From: Sphingomonas sp. UBA978
GTDB lineage: Bacteria; Pseudomonadota; Alphaproteobacteria; Sphingomonadales; Sphingomonadaceae
Assembly (NCBI RefSeq): GCF_002292295.1
Contig: NZ_DBBS01000020.1
Location: 180,806 to 244,805, forward strand
DNA: 64,000 nucleotides
Direction: 5' to 3'
This document shows positions 1-7,793 of this stretch, one piece after another. Positions within the stretch are counted from its first letter, which is position 1. Every line of letters starts with the position of its first letter. Under the pieces are notes generated by a model. It worked only from the letters and a program-made list of their open reading frames with translations. It did no database searches and was not told the DNA's origin. Made by a program: the position numbers and the translations under genes.

Positions 1-719
1 GGGGTGGCGAGCGCCACCGGGCCGGCGACGAGGGTGACGCGCGCGCCGAGACCGGCGAGCGCGTCGGCGATGGCGAAGCCCTGCCGCCCCGACGAGCGGT
101 TGGCGATATAGCGGACCGGATCGATCGGCTCGTGCGTCGGGCCGGCGGTGACGAGGACGTGGCGGCCGGCGAGCGGTCCCGCCGCTGGCGTCAGCATCGA
201 GTCGATCTCCGCGGCGATGGCGGCGGGTTCGGGCAGGCGGCCTGGGCCATATTCGCCGCACGCCATCGCCCCCTCGTCGGGGTCGAGCACGGTGATGCCG
301 TCGGCGCGCAGCTGCGCGACGTTGCGCTGTGTCGCGGGGTGGGCCCACATCCGCACGTTCATCGCCGGTGCGGCGAGCACCGGCGTGTCGGTAGCGAGCA
401 GCAAAGTGGTGGCGAGGTCGTCGGCGATCCCCGCCGCCATCCGCGCCATCAGATCGGCGGTGGCGGGCGCGACGACGATCAGGTCGGCCTGGCGACTGAG
501 CTGGATATGGCCCATCTCCGCCTCGTCCTTGAGGTCCCACAGCGTCGTATAGACCTTGTCCTCCGACAGCGCGGCAAGCGTCATCGGCGTGACGAAATGA
601 CTCGCGCCCTCGGTCAGGACGCAGCGGACCGCATGGCCGCGCTTGCGCAGCAGGCGGATCAGCTCGGCGGCCTTGTAGGCGGCGATACCGCCGCCGACGA
701 CCAGCAGGACACGCTTCAT
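1..719 (-). CDS. coaBC: Bifunctional phosphopantothenoylcysteine decarboxylase / phosphopantothenate-cysteine ligase, 3' part cut by window edge
   Basis: This makes 4'-phosphopantetheine from phosphopantothenate and cysteine, in the cytoplasmic coenzyme A pathway. The visible 239 residues start MKRVLLVVGGGIAAYKAAEL, a flavoprotein (HFCD-type) nucleotide-binding opening. The decarboxylase histidine lies in GHIQLSRQADL, followed by APATADL, the substrate-clamp APAMN and MACGEYGPGRL with its cysteine. The ligase domain has begun: VTAGPTHEPIDPVRYIANRSSG matches its nucleotide-binding loop. The ATG at 719 overlaps the stop of the upstream membrane-protein gene (ATGA), so translation is probably coupled. 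The remainder lies beyond base 1. Family identity is close to certain. Confidence 0.95.
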   Translation of the reverse strand, partial: MKRVLLVVGGGIAAYKAAELIRLLRKRGHAVRCVLTEGASHFVTPMTLAALSEDKVYTTLWDLKDEAEMGHIQLSRQADLIVVAPATADLMARMAAGIADDLATTLLLATDTPVLAAPAMNVRMWAHPATQRNVAQLRADGITVLDPDEGAMACGEYGPGRLPEPAAIAAEIDSMLTPAAGPLAGRHVLVTAGPTHEPIDPVRYIANRSSGRQGFAIADALAGLGARVTLVAGPVALAT

Positions 720-1834
720 CTGACGATCCTCTTCACGGTGATCCGCCGTCGGTCCGACAGGCCGGCAAACAGGTCGCGCACGCCATCGGGCACGAACGCC
801 AGTCCGACCAGCAGCAAAGGCGCCACCAGCAGGCCCCAATAGAAGGTGTCGAGCCGACCGAACAGGCTGAGCACAACGGCATAGGCGGCGAGCAGCAGGG
901 CGACGCGCAGGCCGAGCGGATCGTGCCATGCCGCCCAGCCGAACAGCGCGAGGCCGACGAGCGGCGCGGCGAGCCACAGGGGCGCCAGCGCCAGTGCGGT
1001 CGAGACGGTCATCGTCCGCACGAAGAAGCCGAAGCCGAGCTGACCCGACCAGCCGGGCGAGGCGGGGTCGAGCGGGCGGACCACCGCTGCGACGGCATGC
1101 GCATGCGCCGCCAGCACGAGCGCGAGGATCGCGCCTGCGACCAGCCAGCCGGTCGCCTCGCGTCGCTGCCCGCCGAGCAGCGCGAGGATCGCCATCAGCG
1201 CGAGGTACAGCCCCGCCGTCTCGCGGATCAGCGCCGCGGCGAGCCCGAACGCGACCGACGGCAGCCATGCGGCGGGACGATAGACGGCGAGCGACAGCGC
1301 GACGAACAGCCCGGCCCAGATTTCGTGGAAGGCGATCAGGTCGCGCTGCACGAACGCCATCAGCCCGCCTGCGAGCAGCGCCATCGCGACGATCCGCGGC
1401 GGCGTGCGCGCGAAGACGGGGGCCAGCCGCACATACCAGGCGAGCGCCACCGCCGCAGCCAGCACGTAGAGCAGCAGGACGACGACACCATGCGGCACCG
1501 ACGCCTGCACCCGGGCGAGCGTCGGCAGGCGGACGGTGACGAACGGCTTCAGCGGGTAATCGCCGCTGCGCATCGCGTCGGCGGCGACGGTATAATACGG
1601 GCCGCCGTGGCGGACGTTCTCGACGATCGTCTCGTAGAGCATCACATCGGCCTGATCGTCCGCCCGGTTGGCGGCATCGCCGCTCGCCGCGGGTGGCGCC
1701 GGGGTGGCGAACACCAGCAAGGTCGCGAGCAGCAGCACCGCCAGCGCCGCCAGCACGGCCCCGGCGTTGCGCGGCGACAGCCCGGCGAAGCGCGAAGGCC
1801 GGGTCAGCCACACCGGAGCGAGCGGCCGGCGCAT
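716..1834 (-). CDS. Polytopic membrane protein, possibly GT-C/DUF2029-like
   Basis: This is a 372-aa integral membrane protein that I cannot name. A first hydrophobic segment lies at about residues 26-46. A periplasmic-looking loop follows, with the YYTVAADAMRSGDYPLKPF segment, then roughly eight more hydrophobic stretches. An acidic/aromatic loop just after the first segment followed by many helices is the layout of GT-C glycosyltransferases and DUF2029-type proteins, but no catalytic motif is clear. It sits 4 bp after the ubiB stop and its own stop overlaps the coaBC start, so it is part of the ubiE-ubiB-coaBC transcription unit. Alternatives are a polymer-processing enzyme or a structural membrane protein. 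Confidence 0.75.
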   Translation of the reverse strand: MRRPLAPVWLTRPSRFAGLSPRNAGAVLAALAVLLLATLLVFATPAPPAASGDAANRADDQADVMLYETIVENVRHGGPYYTVAADAMRSGDYPLKPFVTVRLPTLARVQASVPHGVVVLLLYVLAAAVALAWYVRLAPVFARTPPRIVAMALLAGGLMAFVQRDLIAFHEIWAGLFVALSLAVYRPAAWLPSVAFGLAAALIRETAGLYLALMAILALLGGQRREATGWLVAGAILALVLAAHAHAVAAVVRPLDPASPGWSGQLGFGFFVRTMTVSTALALAPLWLAAPLVGLALFGWAAWHDPLGLRVALLLAAYAVVLSLFGRLDTFYWGLLVAPLLLVGLAFVPDGVRDLFAGLSDRRRITVKRIVR

Positions 1835-1838
1835 CGGG

Positions 1839-3374
1839 CTAGTGGACTATCAGCCAGGTCGCCGCGACGCTGGCGACCGCGGTGACGACCGCGACCGCGG
1901 CATAACGCCAGCCGCCGCCGATCCGCACCACCTCGATCTCGCGCAGCGGCGGCGCGGGCGGTTCGCCGCCGGGGGCGGGATAGCGCGCCTCGATCCGGCG
2001 GAGCAGGTCGGGCAAAGCGGCGATGGTGCGCACGTCCCGGATCAGCCGGTCGGCGATCGCCGCCTCGGGGCCGAGTTCGGTCCTGATCCATTCGCGCACG
2101 AACGGCGCGGCCGCTTCCCACAGGTTGATGTCGGGATCGAGCCCGGTGGCGACGCCCTCGACCATCACCATCGTCTTCTGGAGCAGCAGCAGATGCGGCT
2201 GCGTCACCATGTCGAAATCGCGGGTGATCGAGAACAGGCCGTCGAGCATCATGCCGATCGACATGTCCTTGACCGGCAGGCCGCGCATCGGCTCGCCGAC
2301 CGCACGCAGCGCGGTCGCGAATTCGGCGACATTGTGGTGGCTCGGGACATAGCCCGCCTCGAAATGGATTTCCGCGACGCGTTTGTAATTGCCGGTGATG
2401 AGGCCGTAGAGGATCTCGGCGAGCCATACGCGGGCGCGGCGGTCGATGCGGCCCATGATGCCGAAGTCGATCGCGGCGATCCTGTTGCCCGGCAGGGCGA
2501 ACAGATTGCCCTGGTGCATGTCGGCGTGGAAGAATCCTTCCGCGATCGCCTGGCGCAGGAACGCCTGCACCAGGGTGTTGGCCAGCCGGGGCAGATCATA
2601 CCCCTGCGCGACCAGCGCCGCGCGATCGGACAGCTTGATCCCGTCGACCCATTCCACGGTCAGCACGCGTGCGGTCGAGCGCTGCCAGTCGATCGCCGGG
2701 ACCATGAAATCGGGCTCGGCGGTCATCGATTCGGCGAGTTCGGAGGCGGATGCCGCCTCGCGCCGGAAGTTGAGCTCGCGCGCGGTCCAGCGCTTGAAAT
2801 TCTCGACCGTCAGGCGCGGGCGGAGGCGGCGCGCCTCGACGCTCATCCCCTCCAGCTGCGCCGCGGCCCATTCATAGGTGGCGATCGCGCGCGTGAAGTC
2901 CGCCTCGACACCGGGGCGCAGCACCTTGACCGCGACGGTGCGGCCGTCGGTGGTCACCGCGCGATGGACCTGCGCGATCGAGGCGGCGCCGACCGGCGTC
3001 TCCTCGATACTGGCGAACAGGTCCGACGGCGGCCGGCCGAAGCTCGCCTCCATCGCCGCGGCGATCACCGCATAGGGGACGGGCGGCAACTGGTCCTGCA
3101 GGCGCAGCAGGTCGTGCGTCGCCTCGTCGCCGACGAGGTCGGGACGGGTGGCGAGCGTCTGGCCGAGCTTGATCGCGGCCGGGCCGATCGCCTGGAAGGC
3201 GTCGGCATAGCGCGGCACCTTGGGCACGCGCGCGCCGAACCGGGCGATGCGCGCCAGCCGGCGGACGGGGGCGGGGGTGTTGGGATCGCGTTCGATCCCG
3301 CGCAGCGCGCCGTGGCGGGCGAGGATGCGACCCCATTTCAGCAGGCGCCAGACATGGACGACGGAAGCGGTCAC
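1839..3374 (-). CDS. ubiB: UbiB-family atypical kinase for ubiquinone biosynthesis
   Basis: UbiB is an ADCK/ABC1-family atypical kinase/ATPase that supports coenzyme Q biosynthesis at the inner membrane. Visible features are the KLGQTLATRPD motif (the KxGQ-type signature of the family), the nucleotide-binding lysine in VAVKVLRPG, HADMHQGNLF (catalytic-loop equivalent) and AIDFGIMGR (DFG equivalent). A hydrophobic C-terminal segment (VVTAVASVAATWLIV) fits membrane anchoring. I place the start at GTG 3374 (511 aa). An upstream in-frame ATG at 3419 would translate the palindromic repeat lying between ubiE and ubiB, which is unlikely. It follows ubiE by about 120 bp. Confidence 0.93.
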   Translation of the reverse strand: MTASVVHVWRLLKWGRILARHGALRGIERDPNTPAPVRRLARIARFGARVPKVPRYADAFQAIGPAAIKLGQTLATRPDLVGDEATHDLLRLQDQLPPVPYAVIAAAMEASFGRPPSDLFASIEETPVGAASIAQVHRAVTTDGRTVAVKVLRPGVEADFTRAIATYEWAAAQLEGMSVEARRLRPRLTVENFKRWTARELNFRREAASASELAESMTAEPDFMVPAIDWQRSTARVLTVEWVDGIKLSDRAALVAQGYDLPRLANTLVQAFLRQAIAEGFFHADMHQGNLFALPGNRIAAIDFGIMGRIDRRARVWLAEILYGLITGNYKRVAEIHFEAGYVPSHHNVAEFATALRAVGEPMRGLPVKDMSIGMMLDGLFSITRDFDMVTQPHLLLLQKTMVMVEGVATGLDPDINLWEAAAPFVREWIRTELGPEAAIADRLIRDVRTIAALPDLLRRIEARYPAPGGEPPAPPLREIEVVRIGGGWRYAAVAVVTAVASVAATWLIVH

Positions 3375-3381
3375 CGGGAAA

Positions 3382-3478
3382 GCCCCTCCCCTGCAGGGGA
3401 GGGGCTGGGGGTGGGGCATGTCTCACCGAGCGCGACGCCTGTGTCCCCCACCCCAACCCCTTCCCTGAAGGGAAGGGG
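3382..3478. repeat. Inverted pair of GC-rich palindromic repeats between ubiE and ubiB
   Basis: Two REP-like units face each other. Unit one is a perfect 24-bp palindrome (3382-3405) followed by a TGGGGGTGGGG tail. Unit two is a palindrome with 10-bp arms and a 2-nt centre (3457-3478), preceded by CCCCCACCCC. The mirrored tails place the units head to head, as in BIME-like pairs. The same core and tail recur at 7346-7377 and 7756-7787, and a core without tail at 47268-47288. The transcript would form strong hairpins and may attenuate or stabilise mRNA between ubiE and ubiB. Confidence 0.85.
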
Positions 3479-3495
3479 CTTGTTTGTACGCCTCA

Positions 3496-4242
3496 TCAGA
3501 TCTTCCAGCCCGAGTGGATCGCGACGAGGCCGCCGAGGATCGGTTCGGCCCTGGTCCGAACGAAGCCGGCGTCGGCGATCATGCCCTTGAAGGTCGGCAT
3601 ATCGGGGAAGCGGCGGATCGATTCGATCAGATAGCGATAGCTGTCGGCGTCCTGCGCCAGCATCTGCCCCAGCTTCGGCACCAGCTTGTGCGAATAGCTG
3701 TCGTAGACCTCCTTGAACCCCGGCCACGTCGTGGTCGAGAATTCGAGGCAATAGAAACGCCCGCCGCGGCGCAGGACGCGATGCGCCTCGCGCAGCGCCT
3801 TGGGGATATCGGTGACGTTGCGGATGCCGAAGGCGATCGTATAGGCGTCGAAGAACCGGTCGGGGAAGGTCAGCGTCTCGGCATTGGCCTCGGTCCATAC
3901 CAGCCCGTCCATGCCGCGCTTGGCGGCGCGTTCCATGCCGACCTCGAGCATCTGCGGATTGATGTCCGCGACCGTCACCGACGCGCCTGCCGCAGCGAGG
4001 CGGAAGGCGATGTCGCCGGTGCCGCCCGCCATGTCGAGGATCTGCTGTCCCTCCTGCGGCTGGACGCGGCGGACGAAGCGGTCCTTCCACAACCGGTGCA
4101 TGCCGCCGGACATGGCGTCGTTCATCAGGTCGTAGTTCTTGGCGACGCTGGAGAAGACGCCGCCGACGCGGGCGGTCTTTTCCTCGGGCGCGACGTCTTC
4201 ATAGCCGAAGGAGACGGTTCCGGTGGGGGCGGTGTCGGTCAT
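3496..4242 (-). CDS. ubiE: Demethylmenaquinone/2-polyprenyl-benzoquinol C-methyltransferase
   Basis: UbiE is the SAM-dependent C-methyltransferase of ubiquinone (and, where present, menaquinone) biosynthesis. The 248-aa protein carries the family signature VFSSVAKNYDLMNDAMSGG near the N terminus, the SAM loop LDMAGGTGDIAFRLA, DINPQML after it, and the second signature RVLRRGGRFYCLEFS, followed by YDSYSHKLVPKLG. Length is normal for the family. It is the first gene of the leftward ubi/coa unit and is divergent from mutM across 55 bp, an arrangement common in Alphaproteobacteria. Confidence 0.97.
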   Translation of the reverse strand: MTDTAPTGTVSFGYEDVAPEEKTARVGGVFSSVAKNYDLMNDAMSGGMHRLWKDRFVRRVQPQEGQQILDMAGGTGDIAFRLAAAGASVTVADINPQMLEVGMERAAKRGMDGLVWTEANAETLTFPDRFFDAYTIAFGIRNVTDIPKALREAHRVLRRGGRFYCLEFSTTTWPGFKEVYDSYSHKLVPKLGQMLAQDADSYRYLIESIRRFPDMPTFKGMIADAGFVRTRAEPILGGLVAIHSGWKI

Positions 4243-4297
4243 GGGCTTGCCCTAGCGGCGCCTTGTGGCCGGGGCAAACGCAACCTAGCTGATCCGT

Positions 4298-5113
4298 GTG
4301 CCAGAGCTTCCCGAAGTCGAAACCACCGTCCGCGGGCTGACCCCCGTCCTCGCCGGCCAGCGCCTGACATTGGTCGAGCCGCGCCGCGCCGACCTGCGCA
4401 AGGCGATTCCCGTCGATCTGCGCCAGCGGATGACGGGGGCGACGGTCACCACGCTGGGGCGGCGCGCGAAATACGGCCTGATCGACACCGATCGCGGCGA
4501 TACGTTGATCTTCCACCTCGGCATGTCGGGACGCTGGCGGGTCGATCCGGCCGAGCGGCTGGCGCATGACCATCTGCTGATCGAGACGGCGGAGGGGCGC
4601 AGCCTCGCGCTCAACGACCCGCGGCGATTCGGCTTCCTCGATCTGGTCGCGAGCGCCACGCTCGACGCCTATCCGCCCTTTGCGGCGATGGGGCCGGAGC
4701 CGCTGGGGGACGACTTCACCGGTGCCTATCTTCACACCGCGCTGAAAGCACGGGTCGCGCCGATCAAGGCGATGCTGCTCGACCAGCGAATCGTCGCCGG
4801 CCTCGGCAACATCTATGTGTGCGAGGCGCTGCACGTCGCGCGGATCGCGCCGACGCGGGCGGCCGGACAGATCGCGCTGCCGCGGCTCGAGCGGCTGGCG
4901 GTGGCGGTGCGCGAGGTGCTGCTGGCGGCGATCGAGGCGGGCGGATCGACGTTGCGCGACTATGCCCGGCCGGATGGCGAGCTGGGCTATTTTTCCAAGC
5001 AGTTCCTGGTCTATGGACGCGAGGGCGAACCCTGCCATTGCGGCGGCACGGTCCGGCGGCGGGTGGATAGCGGGCGATCGACCTTCTATTGTCCGCGATG
5101 CCAGCGCAATTGA
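4298..5113 (+). CDS. mutM: Formamidopyrimidine-DNA glycosylase (Fpg)
   Basis: This bifunctional DNA glycosylase/AP lyase removes 8-oxoguanine and formamidopyrimidines. The protein starts at GTG 4298 and reads MPELPEVETTVRGL; after Met removal Pro-1 is the nucleophile and Glu-2 the acid/base. The helix-two-turn-helix region contains LDQRIVAGLGNIYVCEALH (N and Y contact the lesion). The C-terminal zinc finger is CHCGGT...YCPRCQ, with four cysteines spaced as in the family. Length (271 aa) is typical. It stands alone, divergent from ubiE, and is followed by rpsT after 113 bp with a separate promoter candidate. Confidence 0.97.
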   Translation: MPELPEVETTVRGLTPVLAGQRLTLVEPRRADLRKAIPVDLRQRMTGATVTTLGRRAKYGLIDTDRGDTLIFHLGMSGRWRVDPAERLAHDHLLIETAEGRSLALNDPRRFGFLDLVASATLDAYPPFAAMGPEPLGDDFTGAYLHTALKARVAPIKAMLLDQRIVAGLGNIYVCEALHVARIAPTRAAGQIALPRLERLAVAVREVLLAAIEAGGSTLRDYARPDGELGYFSKQFLVYGREGEPCHCGGTVRRRVDSGRSTFYCPRCQRN

Positions 5114-5123
5114 TCGGTCGTGG

Positions 5124-5152
5124 TTGACCCGCATCGCCACAATCGCTAAGGG
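5124..5152 (+). promoter_or_regulatory. Candidate sigma-70 promoter for rpsT
   Basis: TTGACC (5124-5129) and TAAGGG (5147-5152) are separated by 17 bp in the mutM-rpsT gap, about 75 bp before the rpsT start. The -35 is good and the -10 only fair. Confidence 0.4.
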
Positions 5153-5226
5153 CACTGCCTTCGAGACGGCGTAGGGATGACCGGCGCCTCTTTATATCGA
5201 CCACATTACTCGCAAGGACGTACCGA

Positions 5227-5490
5227 ATGGCGAATACGCCGCAAGCCAAGAAGCGCATCCGTCGCAACCAGCGCCGTGCCGACATCAACGGTGCCCGCGT
5301 CGGCCGCATCCGTACCTTCATCAAGAAGGTCGAAGCGGCACTTGCTTCGGGCGACAAGGCTGCGGCGACCACGGCGCTTGCGGCGGCTCAGCCGGAGCTG
5401 CAGCGCGGCGTCGCCAAGGGCGTGCTGCACAAGAACACCGCCAGCCGGAAGTTCTCGCGTCTGACCAAGGCGGTCACCACGCTCGCCTGA
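5227..5490 (+). CDS. rpsT: 30S ribosomal protein S20
   Basis: This is a primary 16S rRNA-binding protein of the small subunit. The 87-aa, Lys/Arg/Ala-rich sequence begins MANTPQAKKRIRRNQRRADIN and continues with the long helices typical of S20, including GVLHKNTASRKFSRLTKAV near the end. It is preceded by AAGGA (5215-5219), an RBS 7 nt from the ATG, and ends at a strong intrinsic terminator. The position just upstream of dnaA is usual in sphingomonads and other Alphaproteobacteria. Confidence 0.98.
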   Translation: MANTPQAKKRIRRNQRRADINGARVGRIRTFIKKVEAALASGDKAAATTALAAAQPELQRGVAKGVLHKNTASRKFSRLTKAVTTLA

Positions 5491-5514
5491 CCCACGTCAC
5501 GCGTCAAAGATTGC

Positions 5515-5546
5515 AACCCGTCGGGACCCGTCCCGGCGGGTTTTTT
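5515..5546 (+). terminator. Rho-independent terminator of rpsT
   Basis: A 13-bp stem (AACCCGTCGGGAC against GTCCCGGCGGGTT, one G-U pair) is followed by a T run ending at 5546. It starts 24 bp after the rpsT stop and insulates dnaA from rpsT. Confidence 0.92.
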
Positions 5547-5911
5547 GATGTCCGGATCGGGCGCAAAAAGAACGAAAAGGGGAAAGGCAGGAGTCACCGC
5601 GATTCGTGTCGCGCCGATGACGGCGCGCGGGCGATAAAATCAGCATAAACAATGGCTTGTCAGATTTCTCGACGCATTTCTGCGGGCCAGGGGCTGTCAA
5701 TCCCGTTTATTTCAGGAATGTGACCCGGCGGGGGCTTGATCGACTCGGCCCAGGCTTCATAACTCGCCCTCACCGCGGCGACATTCATCGCCACCGGGGA
5801 CCTGAACAGCGTGGGCATGCCGAACGGCCATTGGCCGTAAGGGGGATTTGTCTGTCTTGAATACGACCGCCGGCCCGCCAGTGCGTGGTTCCGGCAACGG
5901 AGAGTTGTGCG
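5547..5911. other. Intergenic region upstream of dnaA
   Basis: This 365-bp gap holds an AT-rich island (about 5634-5690) unlike the surrounding GC-rich DNA and a 7-bp inverted repeat ACGGCCA-T-TGGCCGT at 5824-5838. On the minus strand there is a 52-codon open frame (5660-5818, starting MPTLFRSPVAMNVAAVRASY) without a clear RBS. No TTATCCACA-type DnaA box was found by eye, so an origin is not claimed. It probably contains the dnaA promoter and a long leader. TTGATC (5736-5741) could be a -35, but no convincing -10 follows. Confidence 0.6.
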
Positions 5912-7336
5912 TTGAACGATTGGCAGGCAGCGGTGGAGACGGAGAGCGAGGCGCACCGCGCCTGGGCCCGTGTCCGCAGCAACCTGCGTGAATCGGCGGG
6001 CGCGCGACTGTTCGAGCAATGGCTGAAGCCGATGGAGCTGATCGAGGACCGCGATGCCGACACGATCCGGCTCGGCCTGCCGTCGGCGTTCATGACCAAC
6101 TGGGTCCGCAACCATTATGCCGACCGGCTGATGCTCGAATTCCGCACGCTGCTGCCCAACGTGCGCGGCGTGTCGATCGAGACGCGCATCGCCGCGCCGG
6201 CGGCGGTGAAGCTGGTCGCCGAGGCGCCCGCGGCTCCGGCTCCGGTCGCCCCGGCGCCGGCGCCGGTCGTGCAGCATGCGCTGCCGCTCGTCGCCGCGAA
6301 ACCTGCGGGGGAGCGTCCGTCGCTCGATGCGCGCTTCACCTTCGACCGGTTCGTCGTCGATGCGGCCAACCGCGTCGCGTTCAACGCGGCGCGCGCGCTG
6401 GCCGAGCCCGGCGTGCCGCGGTTCAGCCCGCTGTTCCTCCATTCGGGGACGGGGCAGGGCAAGACGCATCTGATGCATGCGATCGGCCATGCCTTTCTGG
6501 CGCAGCATCCCGATGCCACCGTCATCTGCATGTCGGCCGAGCGCTTCATGTTCGATTTCGTCGCGGCGATGCGCGCGCGCGACACGCACAGCTTCAAGCA
6601 GCGGCTGCGCGGCGCCGACCTGCTGCTGATCGACGACCTCCAGTTCATCGCCGGCAAGGACGCGACGCAGGAGGAATTCTTCCACACCGTCAACGAGATC
6701 ATGAGCGCGGGCAAGCGGCTGGTGATCTCCGCCGACCGTTGTCCGCAGGCGCTGGACGGCGTCGAGGCACGGATCGTCAGCCGCATGTCGGTGGGTCTGG
6801 TGGCGGACATCAAGGCGCCCGACCTCACGTTGCGGCGTGCTATACTGGACAGGAAACTCAGCGACCTGCCGGAGGCGAAGGTCCCAGCCGAGGTGCTCGA
6901 CCTGCTGGCGGCGCGCATCCACGCCAATATCCGCGAGCTGGAAGGCGCGCTGAACCGCGTCGTCGCCTATGCACAGCTGACCGGGGACAGCATCGACATG
7001 GACTTTGCGGTGGCGACGCTCGGCGACGTGCTGCGCGGCGCGCAGCGGCGGGTGACGATCGACGAGATCCAGAAGCTGGTCAGCCAGCATTTCGAGCTGA
7101 AGCCGCTCGACCTGGTGTCGGCGCGCCGCAGCCGCGCGGTCGCGCGCCCGCGACAGATCGCCATGTATCTGGCCAAGCGGCTGACGACCCGGTCGCTGCC
7201 CGAGATCGGCCGCAAGTTCGGCGGGCGCGATCATTCGACGGTGATCCACGCGGTGCGCAAGATCGAGGAACTGCGCGACCAGGACCGCGATATCGATGCC
7301 GCGGTGCGGACGCTGATGCGGGAGCTGGAGGCCTGA
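5912..7336 (+). CDS. dnaA: Chromosomal replication initiator protein DnaA
   Basis: DnaA is the AAA+ initiator that binds DnaA boxes and melts the origin. Domain I is in the first ~90 residues (ARLFEQWLKPMEL). A short Pro/Ala linker (APAAPAPVAPAPAP) is domain II. The AAA+ core has Walker A GTGQGKTHL, Walker B LLIDDLQF and a sensor motif near RIVSRMSVGL. Domain IV carries the DNA-binding helix GRKFGGRDHSTVIHAVRKIE. I chose TTG 5912 (474 aa) because GGAGAG at 5899-5904 sits 7 nt before it. GTG 5885 is a possible longer start, but that extension would place the SD inside the gene. Confidence 0.95.
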   Translation: MNDWQAAVETESEAHRAWARVRSNLRESAGARLFEQWLKPMELIEDRDADTIRLGLPSAFMTNWVRNHYADRLMLEFRTLLPNVRGVSIETRIAAPAAVKLVAEAPAAPAPVAPAPAPVVQHALPLVAAKPAGERPSLDARFTFDRFVVDAANRVAFNAARALAEPGVPRFSPLFLHSGTGQGKTHLMHAIGHAFLAQHPDATVICMSAERFMFDFVAAMRARDTHSFKQRLRGADLLLIDDLQFIAGKDATQEEFFHTVNEIMSAGKRLVISADRCPQALDGVEARIVSRMSVGLVADIKAPDLTLRRAILDRKLSDLPEAKVPAEVLDLLAARIHANIRELEGALNRVVAYAQLTGDSIDMDFAVATLGDVLRGAQRRVTIDEIQKLVSQHFELKPLDLVSARRSRAVARPRQIAMYLAKRLTTRSLPEIGRKFGGRDHSTVIHAVRKIEELRDQDRDIDAAVRTLMRELEA

Positions 7337-7339
7337 CCT

Positions 7340-7720
7340 TCAACTCCCCTCCCTGAAAGGGAGGGGCCGGGGGTGGGTCGCGGCGCGCGCGACGGCTTCG
7401 ATGATCGACCAGTGGACGCCATCGAGGTTGGTCATCACCTCTGTGTTCCAGAAGCGCAGGATCGTCCAGCCCTTTGCCTCTAGATAGGCGGTACGGGCGG
7501 CGTCTTCCTCCATCATCGCGCCGTGCTGCCCGCCGTCGAGTTCGACGCCGACCTTGTGCGCCCGGCAGGCGAAATCGAGGATGTAGTGGCTGACGATCAG
7601 CTGTCGGGTGAAGCGGGGATTGTGTCCGCGCAGGGCGCCCCACAAGCGGCGCTCTGCCGGCGTCGCATCGATGCGAAGGCGCCGTGCGGCCGATCGCAGC
7701 TCGGGGGGCGTGCGTTGCAT
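7340..7720 (-). CDS. DUF559 endonuclease-like protein
   Basis: This 126-aa protein is of the DUF559 family, related to very-short-patch-repair (Vsr-like) nucleases. Visible family features are RRLRIDATPAERRLWGALRG, the RQLIVSHYILDFAC strand with its acidic residue, VGVELDGGQH (E-x-D-G-G-x-H) and the LEAKGWTILRFWNTEVM finish. The last residues (HPRPLPFREGS) are encoded by a palindromic repeat (7346-7377) and are probably not part of the fold. An inverted copy of that repeat lies just upstream of the gene (7756-7787). It follows trpS on the same strand. The substrate is unknown; a role in DNA repair or repeat biology is inference only. Confidence 0.85.
   Translation of the reverse strand: MQRTPPELRSAARRLRIDATPAERRLWGALRGHNPRFTRQLIVSHYILDFACRAHKVGVELDGGQHGAMMEEDAARTAYLEAKGWTILRFWNTEVMTNLDGVHWSIIEAVARAATHPRPLPFREGS
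7346..7377. repeat. Palindromic repeat inside the 3' end of the DUF559 gene
   Basis: The core is CCCCTCCCT-GAA-AGGGAGGGG (7346-7366), followed by CCGGGGGTGGG (7367-7377). It is the same unit as in the ubiE-ubiB gap. It overlaps the DUF559 stop region and lies between the convergent dnaA and DUF559 genes, so it may also serve as a bidirectional terminator. Confidence 0.85.
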
Positions 7721-7755
7721 AAGCGGATGCTACGCGGCGTCAGCGCGTGGGGCTA

Positions 7756-7787
7756 CCCACCCCCGGCCCCTCCCTTGCAGGGAGGGG
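7756..7787. repeat. Inverted copy of the palindromic repeat upstream of the DUF559 gene
   Basis: CCCACCCCCGG (7756-7766) leads into the core CCCCTCCCTTGCAGGGAGGGG, which reaches 7787. This is the mirror image of the 7346-7377 unit, so the DUF559 gene is enclosed by inverted copies. It also lies immediately downstream of the trpS stop (7794). Confidence 0.85.
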
Positions 7788-7793
7788 AGCAGA

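Noticed and set aside
1668..3590. A 640-codon plus-strand open frame opposite ubiB
   Set aside because: It is antisense to clear UbiB coding sequence. Long antisense frames are expected at this GC content, and the translation lacks domains.
5547..5911. Chromosomal origin next to dnaA
   Set aside because: No cluster of DnaA boxes was visible, and in many Alphaproteobacteria oriC is not adjacent to dnaA.
5660..7249. A 529-codon minus-strand open frame opposite dnaA
   Set aside because: Most of it is a dnaA shadow. Only the 52-codon end outside dnaA deserves a look and is reported separately.
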